A DNA stretch of 64,000 bases from Trabulsiella odontotermitis (GCF_001297775.1 NZ_LIFX01000010.1:1-64000), one strand, 5' to 3'. Positions 1 through 11,490 are shown, counted from the stretch's first letter. The notes: generated by a model not told the origin, from the sequence alone. Program-made: numbers and translations.

Positions 1-1730
<1,730 letters not shown>

Positions 1731-1801
1731 ACAACGCCGAAGATGTTTTGGCGGATTTGAGAGAATATTCAGCTTTGATTCAGAGTCCGAAGGATTTTGC
1801 G

Positions 1802-1886
1802 CTGAGACAAGGCGGCAAACGAAGGAAAGGAAGGAGCATACTGAGGTATGTGACTGACTTTACGAGAGCAGCCAACGCGGTATCAG
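1802..1886. repeat. Imperfect inverted-repeat insert in the 23S-5S spacer
   Basis: The 23S-5S spacer is 187 bp (1731-1917), about twice the roughly 90 bp I recall for E. coli. The extra sequence has complementary ends (CTGA at 1802, TCAG at 1883) and a central hairpin, GCATAC-tgag-GTATGT (1836-1851). It resembles the mobile stem-loop repeats found in enterobacterial rRNA spacers (the rsl type). Assignment to that family is inference from its overall look. Confidence 0.5.
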
Positions 1887-1917
1887 TGTAAAAGACACAG
1901 GACGGGCACAAAGAATT

Positions 1918-2037
1918 TGCCTGGCGGCTTTAGCGCGGTGGTCCCACCTGACCCCATGCCGAACTCAGAAGTGAAACGCCGTAGCGCCGATGGTAGTGTG
2001 GGGCTTCCCCATGTGAGAGTAGGACACTGCCAGGCAT
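1918..2037 (+). rRNA. rrf: 5S ribosomal RNA
   Basis: A 120-nt gene starting TGCCTGGCGG and ending CACTGCCAGGCAT, so the two ends pair as helix I. The internal segment around CCACCTGACCCCATGCC is the usual gammaproteobacterial 5S sequence. It lies 187 bp after the 23S 3' end on the same strand, as the distal rRNA of the operon. Confidence 0.98.
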
Positions 2038-2050
2038 CCATTGCGTGAAG

Positions 2051-2076
2051 AGGCCATCCGGAAGGATGGCCTTTTT
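2051..2076 (+). terminator. Rho-independent terminator of the rrn operon
   Basis: GGCCATCC-GGAA-GGATGGCC followed by five T residues, beginning 14 bp after 5S. The stem is perfect with a tetraloop. Confidence 0.95.
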
Positions 2077-2125
2077 GCGTTTCTGCACGTCAGAAAAACT
2101 TCATCCCCACCTGCGTAAAATCCTG

Positions 2126-2156
2126 ATTCGTGATCCTGCTAACAGAATTCGTGATC
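2126..2156. repeat. Two direct 10-bp repeats upstream of kgtP
   Basis: ATTCGTGATC occurs at 2126-2135 and again at 2147-2156. The start-to-start distance is 21 bp, about two helical turns. The pair lies between the rrn terminator and the kgtP start, so it could be a tandem activator or repressor site. No regulator is identified. Confidence 0.45.
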
Positions 2157-2271
2157 ATAGTCGCATAATCGAAAGTAACAATTATGTAACATTTCCATCA
2201 CTTATTTTACCATCTTAGCGGCGTGTAACGTCCAATGAGACAAGCCGCATTCTGGCAGGAGAACGACGACA

Positions 2272-3570
2272 ATGACCGAAACGAGCATAGCTGCGCGTGA
2301 TTCACTGACGGGTAGCGATACCCGGCGACGAGTATGGGCGATTGTCGGTGCCTCTTCAGGTAACCTGGTGGAATGGTTTGATTTCTATGTCTACTCGTTC
2401 TGCTCTCTTTATTTCGCCCATATCTTTTTCCCCGCAGGCAACACCACCACGCAATTGTTGCAAACGGCTGGCGTATTCGCCGCCGGATTTTTGATGCGTC
2501 CGATTGGCGGCTGGTTGTTCGGTCGTATCGCCGATCGCCATGGCCGAAAAAAATCCATGCTGATCTCGGTGTGCATGATGTGTTTCGGTTCACTGGTGAT
2601 CGCCTGCCTGCCAGGTTACGCCACGATCGGCACCTGGGCGCCAGCGCTGTTACTGCTGGCCCGACTGTTCCAGGGGCTATCAGTTGGCGGAGAATATGGC
2701 ACCAGCGCAACATATATGAGTGAAGTCGCCGTGGAAGGGCGCAAAGGGTTTTACGCCTCCTTCCAGTACGTGACACTGATTGGCGGACAGTTGCTGGCAT
2801 TGCTGGTTGTTGTGGTATTACAACAGATCCTGAGTAGTGAAGATCTCCATGCCTGGGGCTGGCGGATCCCGTTTGCACTGGGCGCGGTGCTGGCCATTGT
2901 CGCGCTGTGGCTGCGTCGTCAACTGGATGAAACTTCACAAAAGGAGACCCGCACGCTGAAAGAGGCTGGTTCGTTCAGGGGATTGTGGCGTAATCGCAAG
3001 GCGTTCCTGATGGTGCTGGGTTTTACCGCCGGAGGATCGCTGACGTTTTACACCTTTACCACCTATATGCAGAAGTATCTGGTCAACACAGCCGGAATGA
3101 GCGCAAACACTGCCAGTATCCTGATGACGGCCGCGCTGTTTGTGTTCATGTTGATCCAGCCGATCATCGGCGCGTTGTCTGACCGAATTGGCCGCCGGAC
3201 GTCGATGCTCATCTTTGGCGGACTGGCGACAGTATGTACCGTGCCCATTTTATCCGCGCTGCAGAGCGTGACGTCTCCCGTGGCTGCATTTGCACTAGTG
3301 ATGTGCGCGTTGCTCATTGTCAGCTTCTATACCTCGATAAGCGGTATCCTGAAAGCAGAGATGTTTCCGGCGCAGGTCAGGGCGTTAGGGGTCGGTCTGT
3401 CGTATGCAGTGGCGAATGCGTTGTTTGGTGGGTCGGCAGAATATGTCGCGTTGTCACTGAAATCGGCTGGTATCGAGTCCGCGTTTTTCTGGTACGTAAC
3501 CCTGATGGGTGCGCTGGCGTTTCTGGTGTCACTGATGCTGCACGCGAAAGGAAAAGGACTGCGTCTCTAG
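2272..3570 (+). CDS. kgtP: Alpha-ketoglutarate/H+ symporter KgtP
   Basis: A major facilitator superfamily permease of 432 aa, the same length as E. coli KgtP and close to it along its whole length. It imports 2-oxoglutarate across the inner membrane with protons. About twelve hydrophobic segments are visible. The metabolite-H+ symporter loops are present: [11 protein letters not shown] between TM2 and TM3 (near residue 85) and [10 protein letters not shown] in the second half. The N-terminal stretch [14 protein letters not shown] is typical of the KgtP/ProP group. The ATG at 2272 is preceded by AGGAG (2257-2261). It is monocistronic after the rRNA operon and converges on yfiM, with only 3 bp between the stops. 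Confidence 0.96.
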   Translation: MTETSIAARDSLTGSDTRRRVWAIVGASSGNLVEWFDFYVYSFCSLYFAHIFFPAGNTTTQLLQTAGVFAAGFLMRPIGGWLFGRIADRHGRKKSMLISVCMMCFGSLVIACLPGYATIGTWAPALLLLARLFQGLSVGGEYGTSATYMSEVAVEGRKGFYASFQYVTLIGGQLLALLVVVVLQQILSSEDLHAWGWRIPFALGAVLAIVALWLRRQLDETSQKETRTLKEAGSFRGLWRNRKAFLMVLGFTAGGSLTFYTFTTYMQKYLVNTAGMSANTASILMTAALFVFMLIQPIIGALSDRIGRRTSMLIFGGLATVCTVPILSALQSVTSPVAAFALVMCALLIVSFYTSISGILKAEMFPAQVRALGVGLSYAVANALFGGSAEYVALSLKSAGIESAFFWYVTLMGALAFLVSLMLHAKGKGLRL

Positions 3571-3573
3571 CCG

Positions 3574-3897
3574 TTACTGATGCGCCAGTTGCCAGACAGT
3601 AAACCCCGTAGTGGCACCGGCGACATCCCAGGCAAAGTCTTTCCAGCTCCAGCCGCTTCCTGCCGGGCGGCTGTCCCATAGCTCTTTACCTGCCCCGAGA
3701 CTGACGGAAAACAGTAATCCGATAGCCGCGCTGCGATCGCGGCTGATTCCCTGATGCTGAGCATATTCATTGCCCGCCGCGGAGAGCATGGCGGATGCAA
3801 GAAAATGCTGCGCCTTATCCTGTCCGGACCACTGGTCATTCGCCATATGGCTACAACCACCGAGAAGCAACACGGCGAAAAGCAACAAAACGCGCAT
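3574..3897 (-). CDS. yfiM: Putative outer-membrane lipoprotein YfiM
   Basis: A small protein of 107 aa resembling E. coli YfiM, of unknown function. It begins [18 protein letters not shown], a lipoprotein signal peptide with lipobox LGGC, so Cys15 should be lipidated. The rest contains [12 protein letters not shown] and [11 protein letters not shown], typical of the family. The ATG at 3897 is chosen because a GGAG lies about 12 bp upstream, the signal peptide then begins properly, and the length equals that recalled for E. coli. An upstream in-frame ATG at 3915 would add six residues but has no ribosome binding site. Confidence 0.85.
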   Translation of the reverse strand: MRVLLLFAVLLLGGCSHMANDQWSGQDKAQHFLASAMLSAAGNEYAQHQGISRDRSAAIGLLFSVSLGAGKELWDSRPAGSGWSWKDFAWDVAGATTGFTVWQLAHQ

Positions 3898-3917
3898 GAG
3901 ATAGCCTGACTCCATAA

Positions 3918-3942
3918 GAAAAAGCCCCGGATGAGCGGGGCC
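3918..3942 (-). terminator. Terminator downstream of pssA
   Basis: On the minus strand GCCCCG-CTCATC-CGGGGC is followed by TTTTTCTTA, starting 7 bp after the pssA stop codon. It separates pssA from yfiM. Confidence 0.85.
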
Positions 3943-3948
3943 AGAGAA

Positions 3949-5304
3949 TTACAGAATACGGCTGATCAGCTTGTCTATTCGGATCCGGCGCAGACGGCGG
4001 ATCAGCTTACGCACTTTCACCGGGTAATCGGCGATACTTTGCAGATCGCGATAATGTTTCACCACCGTGGTATGCGTGCGGATCAGTTCCAGTTCTTTTT
4101 GACGGGACGCCGCCAGTTGATGTTGGGGATCATGGATGAGAATGGCGTTCTCGAGATCCAGTCGCCAGGCGCGCGGGTTCAGGTTGTTCCCCGTCAGCAA
4201 CATCCATTCGTCATCCACCCACATGCCTTTCAGATGATAAGTGTTGTCATCATCTTTCCATAAACGAACCACGAGTTGCTCGGTGTTTACGTAGTATTGC
4301 AGGCGGCTGAGGAAGCGACGCAGGTTGATCTCATAGAGATACGGCAGCGCGCCGATAATTTTAAACGGCTGATCTTCCGGGATATAAAAATCATTGGCGG
4401 TTTTGTCGCCAACAATGATTTCCACCTTTTTCCCTTCCCGCAGCAACTGGATGATATTACGCACCAGCAGGGCAGGCAGATTGAAATACGGCGTGCAAAT
4501 GGTGAGTTTATGCTCCGCACAGGGCATCAAATGGAAGATGGTTTTATTCAGGACGCTCGATTTGCCCAGCCCGACCAGCGGCGTGACGGAAAGCTGTTCG
4601 TTATCGGCATCACCCTGATAGTGATAACCGGTATCGCGCAATTCCTGACGATACAAACGCACGTCGTTTTTGATTTCCGGGCTTCTCGGGCGATCAGGCT
4701 TATCCAGACGGTGAACACCGCGCCCTTGCACGAGATTCTGATCAGCCCAGTTAAACATGATGTCCGCCATCTGCTGATTACGAACGCAGTGGTAGCGATC
4801 GTAGCGGTACTTATCATGCTGATGTAGGTAGACATCGTTCAGACTGGCGCCACTGTAGAGCACGCAGTCATCAATGATAAAGCCTTTGAAATGCAGCACG
4901 CCCAGCGCTTCTCGGGTATTGACCGGCACGCCATAAACGGGCACATCAACGCCCGCATTTTCCTGCGCCATACGGCAATACCAGTCCGCATTGGTGTTCG
5001 ATGCCGCCGCGCCGATACGGCCACGCTGCGCCCGATGCCAGTCAACCAGCACACGGACGTCTAATTCAGGGCGTTGACGCTTGGCGTCATACAGTGCCTG
5101 CAAAATGCCCTTACCACCGTCGTCCTGCTCAAGATAAAGCGCAACGATACAGATACGGTGTGTGGCGCTGGCAATCTTCGCCAGCAGGGCTTCCCGAAAA
5201 TCCGCGGGAGCGTAAAAAAACGCGACATCATCAACTGACTGAGAGAGCTTAGGTAGTTGAGCAAGGTGTTGTTGATGTTTATTTCGCTTAAATTTTGACA
5301 ACAT
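3949..5304 (-). CDS. pssA: CDP-diacylglycerol--serine O-phosphatidyltransferase PssA
   Basis: Phosphatidylserine synthase condenses CDP-diacylglycerol with L-serine, the committed step to phosphatidylethanolamine. It is a peripheral enzyme of the phospholipase D superfamily. Both HKD half-sites are visible: HFKGFIIDD near residues 138-146 and HLKGMWVDDEW near 357-367. The C-terminus is very basic (RKLIRRLRRIRIDKLISRIL), fitting association with anionic lipid. The length is 451 aa, as in E. coli, when started at the ATG at 5304 (MLSKFKRNKHQQ); a GTG sits one codon upstream. It is transcribed leftward after patZ with 110 bp between them, so it probably has its own promoter. Confidence 0.97.
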   Translation of the reverse strand: MLSKFKRNKHQQHLAQLPKLSQSVDDVAFFYAPADFREALLAKIASATHRICIVALYLEQDDGGKGILQALYDAKRQRPELDVRVLVDWHRAQRGRIGAAASNTNADWYCRMAQENAGVDVPVYGVPVNTREALGVLHFKGFIIDDCVLYSGASLNDVYLHQHDKYRYDRYHCVRNQQMADIMFNWADQNLVQGRGVHRLDKPDRPRSPEIKNDVRLYRQELRDTGYHYQGDADNEQLSVTPLVGLGKSSVLNKTIFHLMPCAEHKLTICTPYFNLPALLVRNIIQLLREGKKVEIIVGDKTANDFYIPEDQPFKIIGALPYLYEINLRRFLSRLQYYVNTEQLVVRLWKDDDNTYHLKGMWVDDEWMLLTGNNLNPRAWRLDLENAILIHDPQHQLAASRQKELELIRTHTTVVKHYRDLQSIADYPVKVRKLIRRLRRIRIDKLISRIL

Positions 5305-5414
5305 CACAGTGCAATTCTTCTCTGTTTATTGAAGGGTCCTCTGTACCATGCAGACGACAGAAGCGAACAATAATACCACCACTACTGGCTAAAGTGGTTA
5401 ACATTTCCAGCAAC

Positions 5415-8078
5415 TTACTTACGATCGCCAGAGGACGCCAGTTTGAGCGTTAAGCCAACGATGCCTTCCTCCAGTTGGATGTCCACCTCGAAGCCCAACT
5501 TGCGCGCCAGCGCCACCATGCCCTGATTATGCGGCATCGTGATCCCCGTGAGTCGTGCCAGGCCGTGGTCACGGGCATAGCCAATCAGTTTTTCCAGTAG
5601 CCTGCGTCCCAGCCCCAAGCCTTTCAGATCCGAACGCACCAGCACGGCGAATTCTGCATCCGTATTATCAGGATCGGAAATCGCGCGCGCGACGCCGAGG
5701 ATCTCCGGTTCGCTACCGGTAAGCCGCACTGCGACGAAGGCCATTTCTCGATCGTAGTCGATCTGGGTCATGTTGGCTAAATCATCATGGGTAAATTCGT
5801 TGATCTCGCTAAAGTAGCGATAATAGAGATCTTCTTTCGTCACCTGCGAGATAAAGCGCTGCAGCGCGGGCTCATCCTCAGGCAGGATCGGCCGAAACAA
5901 ACAGCGCTCACCGTTTTTCATCTCCACCCATTGTTCCAGTTGCTGCGGATATGGGCGTACCGCCAGTCGGCTTTCACTGTCGCCTTCAAACGGCGCAATC
6001 TCCAGCGTGACGTCCAAGGCAGTAAATTCGGCACCCGATGCCAGCAAAGGGTGAATATCGAGACGCTGGATTTCCGGGCAATCGACAATCAGGTTGGAAA
6101 CCTGTACCAGCAACTGGCTTAGTCCTGCGACATCCAGCGGACGCAACGCGCTGCGACCACGGATCTTCTTATTCTTGATCGCCTGAATGACCAGATAGCG
6201 GGCGAGGTTCATGTTCAGCGGCGGTAACGCGACGGCGGCCTGATCCTGCGCCCGCCATTCAACACCGCCTTCGCCGAGCATAATCAGCGGGCCAAACACC
6301 GGATCGTGCTCAACGACGACCCGTAATTCCTGAGCGCCCGCACGGTTGGCCATACTTTGCACCAGCAGGCCATGAATGCGCGCCTGTGGCCATGTCATTT
6401 TCACGCGGTCGAGCATCGCGTCAGCCGCGCGTTGAACTTCCGCCGCCGTACGCAGATAGAGCATGACCCCCTGTACTTCCGATTTATGCGGAATATCGGG
6501 CGAGCGCAATTTCAGCGCCACCGGATAACCAATCTGTTCGGCAATATGAACCGCTTCCGTGCTGTCGGCAGCAATCCAGGTCGGCAGTGTGTGCAGACCG
6601 TAAGCCTTCAGTACCGGCTGAACTTCATGCGTGTCGAGTGAGGTCGCGCCATCGGCGATGGCCTTTTGCAGCAGGGTATGCGCTTCCGCCGCGTTAGCCG
6701 TCAGGTTCAGCGGGATCGTCGGTGTTTCACGCAGTTGTTTCTGGTTTCGACGATATTCAACCATGTGCATAAAGGCGGTTATCGTCCCTTCCGGCGTGCG
6801 ATAGGTAGGAATGCCGGCATCACTGAACAGGCGGCGCGCCTCCTGCGAGGAATATTCGCCGCACCAGTTGGTCAGCACGCTCACATATTTGCCGCGTGGA
6901 TGCTTTTTCACTGCGTCAATCAGCGCCAGTGCGCTTTCAGTCCCGGGTGATGCGGCGCTGGGGGCGTGGATCACCAGCAATGCATCGAAGTCCTGGCTGT
7001 CCAGGAGGATATTGATCGCCGAGGTATAATGCTCGCTGAATGCGTCGTCGCGTAAATCCAGCGGGTTAGCCACCTCCACGCCGTCACGCAGCGCCTGGCG
7101 CAGCCGTGTAAGCGTCTCTTCGCTCAGTGTCGCCAGCTTACCGTTACGTAACCAGAGTTCATCCAGTGCCAGCGCTGCTGGCGCGGCGCCGTTGCTGACG
7201 ATCATCAGCTTGTCGCCACGCAACGGACGCATATGGCTGAGGGTTTCAACGGCTGAAAAGAGTTCGTGGGTGTCCTGCACGCGCAGCAAACCCGCGCGCT
7301 GAATGGCGGCATCCCAGGCGGGATCAATACCCGAGTTGACGTGCAGCAATCGCTGCGCGTCCGGGCTGCGGCCGCTTTTAATCACCAGAATGGGTTTATT
7401 CCGCGAAGCGCTACGGGCGGCGGAAACGAACCGGCGCGCGTCGCTGAGATGTTCCAGATAGAGCAGAATGGCGCTGGTTTTGGTATCGCGGGCGAGGTAG
7501 TCGAGCAAATCATCGACGTCGATATCCAGGCTGTCGCCGAGGGCGATGAAGTAGGAAAAACCCATCTCCCGTTGCTGCGCCCAGTCGAGGATTGTGTTAG
7601 ACACCGCCGCGGATTGCGAAATAAACGCCAGTTTGCCGGGGCGAATAGGTACTGGCGAAAAGCTGGCGTTCAGCCCCTGCCAGGGCGCCAGCAGTCCCAG
7701 ACTGTTTGGCCCTAAAAGCCGCATCTGATAGCGGCGGGCGCAGGCTTTCAGTTCAGCAAACTGTTCCGGCGGCGAAGAAAGAATAATGCACGTTTTGCAT
7801 CCCTTTTCCCCTAATGCTTCCAGTAAGGCCAGATTGCGTTTCGCGTGTGTACAGAGCACCGCAAGATCGGGCGTGAATGGCAGGCTGTCGATATCCGGCC
7901 AGGCGAGCACGCCCAGCACCGCTTTCCAGTTCGGCGTGACGGGCAACACCGGGCCGCTGAATCCGCCGGACAACAAATTGCGCATCATCAGATAACCGGC
8001 ACGCTGAGGTTTCATTGAGGCGCCAATGACAGCGATTGATTTGGGGCGAAGTAGCGCTTCCAGGCCACGCTGGCTCAT
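5415..8078 (-). CDS. patZ: Protein lysine acetyltransferase PatZ (YfiQ)
   Basis: An 887-aa Pat-type acetyltransferase (Pat in Salmonella, PatZ/YfiQ in E. coli). It uses acetyl-CoA to acetylate lysines and inactivates acetyl-CoA synthetase. The N-terminal 700 residues are an NDP-forming acyl-CoA-synthetase-like region: a CoA-binding fold beginning LRPKSIAVIGAS, then an ATP-grasp part (YPVALKLRSPDIPHKSEVQG). The C-terminal 150 residues are a GNAT domain with the acetyl-CoA loop LGLGRRLLEKLI. The start at 8078 has a good AAGGAG ribosome binding site. It lies 33 bp downstream of tapT on the same strand and is probably cotranscribed with it. Confidence 0.96.
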   Translation of the reverse strand: MSQRGLEALLRPKSIAVIGASMKPQRAGYLMMRNLLSGGFSGPVLPVTPNWKAVLGVLAWPDIDSLPFTPDLAVLCTHAKRNLALLEALGEKGCKTCIILSSPPEQFAELKACARRYQMRLLGPNSLGLLAPWQGLNASFSPVPIRPGKLAFISQSAAVSNTILDWAQQREMGFSYFIALGDSLDIDVDDLLDYLARDTKTSAILLYLEHLSDARRFVSAARSASRNKPILVIKSGRSPDAQRLLHVNSGIDPAWDAAIQRAGLLRVQDTHELFSAVETLSHMRPLRGDKLMIVSNGAAPAALALDELWLRNGKLATLSEETLTRLRQALRDGVEVANPLDLRDDAFSEHYTSAINILLDSQDFDALLVIHAPSAASPGTESALALIDAVKKHPRGKYVSVLTNWCGEYSSQEARRLFSDAGIPTYRTPEGTITAFMHMVEYRRNQKQLRETPTIPLNLTANAAEAHTLLQKAIADGATSLDTHEVQPVLKAYGLHTLPTWIAADSTEAVHIAEQIGYPVALKLRSPDIPHKSEVQGVMLYLRTAAEVQRAADAMLDRVKMTWPQARIHGLLVQSMANRAGAQELRVVVEHDPVFGPLIMLGEGGVEWRAQDQAAVALPPLNMNLARYLVIQAIKNKKIRGRSALRPLDVAGLSQLLVQVSNLIVDCPEIQRLDIHPLLASGAEFTALDVTLEIAPFEGDSESRLAVRPYPQQLEQWVEMKNGERCLFRPILPEDEPALQRFISQVTKEDLYYRYFSEINEFTHDDLANMTQIDYDREMAFVAVRLTGSEPEILGVARAISDPDNTDAEFAVLVRSDLKGLGLGRRLLEKLIGYARDHGLARLTGITMPHNQGMVALARKLGFEVDIQLEEGIVGLTLKLASSGDRK

Positions 8079-8111
8079 ACCGGTCTCCTTTGCACAAGTG
8101 ACCGGATGATT

Positions 8112-8810
8112 CTAAACGCTTTCTTCCATTTCTGCTGTGACGCTTCCCTTATGCTGCGTTTTTCCTGCCAGATAGCGCGAGCGGAAACGGCCGAAGTGAT
8201 CCCCGAGCGCGGCGGCGGCATCGGTATCGCCCGCCAGATCCAGCAAAGCGATCGCCACTTCCGCCGTACAGTACTGCCCTTCGGCATGCACTTCACGCAG
8301 CCGATACGCCGACACGCGCGACAGATCGACCGAGATCAGCGGCAGGTCATCGAGCCACGGGCTTTTGCGAAACATTTTCCGCGCTTCTGTCCATGTGCCA
8401 TCGAGCATAATAAACAGCGGCGGCTTGCCACTGGCTGGCGTGCTGATCACCTGACGATCGGGTCCGGCGTATGAGGCCGGAAACACCACAACGGGCTGGT
8501 AGTCCGGGTGACGTACCAGATCCAGCAGCGCCTGCGGCGGCGTGGTTCGCGACCATTGAAACGCGTCGGTGTCGGGCAGAATATCCGCGATAAGCCGCCC
8601 GGTATTGCTCGGTTTCATCGGCTCGGTATCGAACATCACCAGGCAAAAACGGCTTCTGGCATTTGCGGTGGTGAGGGTATCGCACAAACACTGTCTGAGC
8701 GGCAGCAGGCAACGCTGGCACCGACGAATTCGGTTTCCCCTGGCGAGAAAAGGGCGGGTGGCGCGCGCAAGACGTTCAGCGCGTAATCTGAGAACGGCGT
8801 TATCGGTCAT
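8112..8810 (-). CDS. tapT: tRNA-uridine aminocarboxypropyltransferase TapT (YfiP, DTW family)
   Basis: A 232-aa DTW-domain protein, the same length as E. coli YfiP/TapT. That enzyme makes acp3U at position 47 of the variable loop of several tRNAs using S-adenosylmethionine. A zinc-ribbon-like cluster CQRCLLPLRQCLC lies near residues 31-43. The family signature D-x-T-W is seen as LDGTWTEARKM in the middle, followed by SAYRLRE. It is 69 bp downstream of trxC and 33 bp upstream of patZ, all on the minus strand. The ribosome binding site before 8810 is weak. Confidence 0.93.
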   Translation of the reverse strand: MTDNAVLRLRAERLARATRPFLARGNRIRRCQRCLLPLRQCLCDTLTTANARSRFCLVMFDTEPMKPSNTGRLIADILPDTDAFQWSRTTPPQALLDLVRHPDYQPVVVFPASYAGPDRQVISTPASGKPPLFIMLDGTWTEARKMFRKSPWLDDLPLISVDLSRVSAYRLREVHAEGQYCTAEVAIALLDLAGDTDAAAALGDHFGRFRSRYLAGKTQHKGSVTAEMEESV

Positions 8811-8852
8811 GGATGTCTGGCAGAAAAAACGCCATTGTCGCAGAGGTTAATA

Positions 8853-8873
8853 CGGGGCACAAGTTGTGCCCCG
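8853..8873 (-). other. Strong hairpin between trxC and tapT
   Basis: CGGGGCACAA-G-TTGTGCCCCG is a perfect 10-bp inverted repeat starting 7 bp after the trxC stop. There is no T-run after it on the minus strand, so it is either a weak terminator or a 3' mRNA stabiliser that sets the trxC to tapT ratio. Confidence 0.6.
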
Positions 8874-8879
8874 GCAGGA

Positions 8880-9305
8880 TCAGGACGGCGTGGCCTCGTT
8901 CAGCCAGTTGTCAAACGGTGCTTTCGGTACGGCGCCATTCAACATATCAATCACTTCGCCATTCCTGAAAATCATGATGGTTGGAATACTGCGGATGCGA
9001 AACCGCGCGCTCAGCTCAGGTTCCGCTTCAGTATTCACTTTGACAAAGCGCATTTTTCCGCTGCGCTCTTCCGCAACATCTTCAAAGATCGGCGCAAAGC
9101 TTTTGCAGGGGCCGCACCATGGCGCCCAGAAATCGACCACAACAGGAAGATCGTCTTTCAGCAGTTTATCCAGCGTTGCGTCGGTGGCATGGATCACGTC
9201 ACCATCAAACAGGTCGTGACCACAGCGTCCACACTTCGCTGCATCGTTAAGACGATCATCGGGGATGCGGTTAAGCGCCTGACAGCTGGCACAAACGGTA
9301 TTCAT
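8880..9305 (-). CDS. trxC: Thioredoxin 2 (TrxC)
   Basis: A cytosolic disulfide reductase of 141 aa. The N-terminal zinc domain has two CxxC pairs (CASC near residue 5, CGRC near residue 25), the feature that separates TrxC from TrxA. A thioredoxin fold follows with active site WAPWCGPCK near residue 60 and cis-proline motif RSIPTIM. The ATG at 9305 (MNTVCASCQ) is chosen over a longer ORF start because it matches E. coli TrxC and is preceded by GAGGTT. In E. coli the gene is induced by OxyR; I did not identify an OxyR box here. Confidence 0.96.
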   Translation of the reverse strand: MNTVCASCQALNRIPDDRLNDAAKCGRCGHDLFDGDVIHATDATLDKLLKDDLPVVVDFWAPWCGPCKSFAPIFEDVAEERSGKMRFVKVNTEAEPELSARFRIRSIPTIMIFRNGEVIDMLNGAVPKAPFDNWLNEATPS

Positions 9306-9511
9306 AACTAACCTCGGGTCTGAATGGGCAACGGCATCGCGTCGCTGCCGGATTGTTTCGATAATGTTACATATTATCGGCGAAGGCGCGTAAATGGACA
9401 AAGTGGTTTATTCAATGAGTACAATAGTCATAGTCTTTTGTAGGAAGTCATGGCGAAGCGGGGCCACATCGGGTAATCTTCGCGCTTCGCGCAGCGCAGG
9501 TGGAGAAAGAG

Positions 9512-10573
9512 ATGAACGACGAACTGAAGAATAAAAGCGGCAAGGTCAAAGTGATGTATGTCCGCAGTGATGATGACTCGGATAAACGCACCCAGAATCC
9601 GCGTACCGGAAAGGGTGGAGGGCGCGCTGGCGCTTCCCGTACTGAAGGTGGTCGTCGTCCGTCACGTGAGGGTAAATCCTCGCAACCTGCGCGTGAGCGC
9701 AACCGCGATCGTAATGATCGCGATCGTGATGCTTCTCCGTGGCGCACCGTTTCCCGCGCTCCTGGCGATGACACGCCAGTGAAACCGGATCACGGCGGCA
9801 TTAGCGGTAAAAGTTTTATCGATCCGGAAGTGCTGCGTCGTCAGCGGGCCGAAGAGACGCGTGTGTATGGCGAAAATGCCTGCCAGGCACTGTTCCAGAG
9901 CCGCCCGGATTCTATCGTTCGCGCCTGGTTTATCCAGAGCGTCACGCCGCGTTTTAAAGAAGCGCTGCGCTGGATGGCGGCGAACCGCAAAGCGTACCAC
10001 GTGGTGGATGATGCGGAGCTGACCAAAGCGTCCGGCACCGAACACCATGGCGGCGTCTGCTTCCTGATCAAAAAACGTAACGGCACCACGGTGAAACAGT
10101 GGGTGAGCCAGGCGGCAGAAGATGATTGCGTACTGGCGCTGGAAGATGTCGGCAACCCGCACAACCTCGGCGCGATGATGCGCAGCTGCGCCCACTTCGG
10201 CGTGAAAGGTGTGGTAGTACAGGATGCCGCGCTGCTGGAGTCCGGTGCGGCAATTCGTACCGCAGAAGGTGGTGCCGAGCATGTTGAGCCGATTACCGGC
10301 GACAGCTTCATCGAGACGCTCGACCAGTTCCGCAACGCGGGTTACACCATCGTTTCCACTTCCAGCCACAAAGGCACGCCGCTGTTTAAAGCCACGCTGC
10401 CGAAGAAAATGGTGCTGGTGCTGGGTCAGGAACGTGATGGCCTGTCGGATGCGGCGCTGGACAGCGCCGATCTGAACGTGTCAATCAATGGCACCGGCCA
10501 TGTTGAGAGCCTGAACGTCTCCGTTGCGACTGGCGTGCTGCTTGCCGAATGGTGGCGACAGAATAAAGCCTGA
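9512..10573 (+). CDS. yfiF: SpoU/TrmH-family RNA 2'-O-methyltransferase YfiF
   Basis: A 353-aa SPOUT methyltransferase orthologous to E. coli YfiF, whose substrate I regard as unsettled. Residues 1-100 are basic and low complexity, with many R, D and G and runs such as [13 protein letters not shown], and are probably disordered and RNA-binding. An RNA 2'-O-ribose methyltransferase substrate-binding domain follows. The SpoU catalytic knot has [20 protein letters not shown], then [10 protein letters not shown] and [12 protein letters not shown]. The ATG at 9512 has GGAG six bases upstream; a GTG at 9500 is possible but less likely. The Arg/Asp-rich segment looks expanded relative to K-12 (353 versus about 345 aa). 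Confidence 0.92.
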   Translation: MNDELKNKSGKVKVMYVRSDDDSDKRTQNPRTGKGGGRAGASRTEGGRRPSREGKSSQPARERNRDRNDRDRDASPWRTVSRAPGDDTPVKPDHGGISGKSFIDPEVLRRQRAEETRVYGENACQALFQSRPDSIVRAWFIQSVTPRFKEALRWMAANRKAYHVVDDAELTKASGTEHHGGVCFLIKKRNGTTVKQWVSQAAEDDCVLALEDVGNPHNLGAMMRSCAHFGVKGVVVQDAALLESGAAIRTAEGGAEHVEPITGDSFIETLDQFRNAGYTIVSTSSHKGTPLFKATLPKKMVLVLGQERDGLSDAALDSADLNVSINGTGHVESLNVSVATGVLLAEWWRQNKA

Positions 10574-10575
10574 TG

Positions 10576-10607
10576 CAAAAAAGCCAGCGTCTTCGCTGGC
10601 TTTTTTA
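10576..10607. terminator. Bidirectional terminator between yfiF and ung
   Basis: AAAAAAGCCAGCG-TCTT-CGCTGGCTTTTTT: an 8-bp GC-rich stem with A-run and T-run on opposite sides, between the convergent stops of yfiF and ung. Confidence 0.93.
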
Positions 10608-11297
10608 TTACTCGCTTTCCGCGGGTAGCACTGGCATCCAGTCAATCGGTGTTTCGCCATGCTGCGATAACCACTCATTGGCCAGCACGAAATGGTTGCA
10701 GCCGAAAAAGCCGCGATGCGCCGACAGCGGTGACGGGTGAGGGGCTCTCAGCACGTGATGGCGCTGCTTGTCGATAATCGCGCCTTTCTTCTGCGCGTGT
10801 GATCCCCACAGTAAAAACACCACCCCTTCGCGATGTTCATTGATAAGGCTGATGACCTTATCGGTGAAGGTTTCCCACCCCAGACTGGCGTGCGAGTGCG
10901 CCTGACCGGCACGCACCGTTAAAACGGTATTGAGCAACAGAACGCCCTGGCGCGCCCAGCTTTCCAGATAACCATGATCCGGGCGGGTAAAGCCGGGAAT
11001 GGATTGCTCCAGCTCTTTATACATATTGAGCAGCGAAGGCGGCGTGGCGATGCCGGGGCGAACGGAAAACGCCAGACCATGCGCCTGCCCCGGACCGTGA
11101 TAGGGATCCTGGCCCAGGATAACCACCTTCACCTCACCCAGTTCAGTAAAACGAAAGGCGTTAAACACATCTTTCTGCGGCGGATAGATAGTCATACCGG
11201 ACTGCCGCTCGCTGGCGACCGTCTTCAGCGTATTCAAAAAATAGGGCTGTTGCTTTTCGTCAGCCAGCACGTCGTGCCAGGTTAATTCGGTTGTCAT
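10608..11297 (-). CDS. ung: Uracil-DNA glycosylase Ung
   Basis: Family 1 uracil-DNA glycosylase, 229 aa. It removes uracil from DNA as the first step of base excision repair. Catalytic motif GQDPYHG is near residue 62, with the water-activating Asp. The leucine-loop motif [13 protein letters not shown] is near residue 187. The ATG at 11297 ([11 protein letters not shown]) has a GGAGAG ribosome binding site and gives the same length as E. coli Ung. It is convergent with yfiF and divergent from grcA. Confidence 0.98.
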   Translation of the reverse strand: MTTELTWHDVLADEKQQPYFLNTLKTVASERQSGMTIYPPQKDVFNAFRFTELGEVKVVILGQDPYHGPGQAHGLAFSVRPGIATPPSLLNMYKELEQSIPGFTRPDHGYLESWARQGVLLLNTVLTVRAGQAHSHASLGWETFTDKVISLINEHREGVVFLLWGSHAQKKGAIIDKQRHHVLRAPHPSPLSAHRGFFGCNHFVLANEWLSQHGETPIDWMPVLPAESE

Positions 11298-11437
11298 TTC
11301 GCTCTCCTGCGAATCGGTATGCTGATAGCTTAACTGCTTCTTTCTGCATAACAAAATCTGTAAACCAGAAACCCCGTGATCACTATAAAAAAAGTTGAAA
11401 ATTTACAAAAATAATTAGATGTCACAGGCCGTGTAAC

Positions 11438-11451
11438 TTGATATAAAACAA
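11438..11451. promoter_or_regulatory. Upstream FNR-like box of grcA
   Basis: TTGATATAAAACAA matches the FNR consensus TTGAT-N4-ATCAA except in the second half-site. It is centred exactly 53 bp upstream of the perfect box. This reproduces the -93.5/-40.5 pair known for E. coli yfiD, where the distal site down-modulates under full anaerobiosis. Confidence 0.8.
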
Positions 11452-11490
11452 GTATTTTCTGGTATACCCCTCATTGTGGCATGGTTTTTA

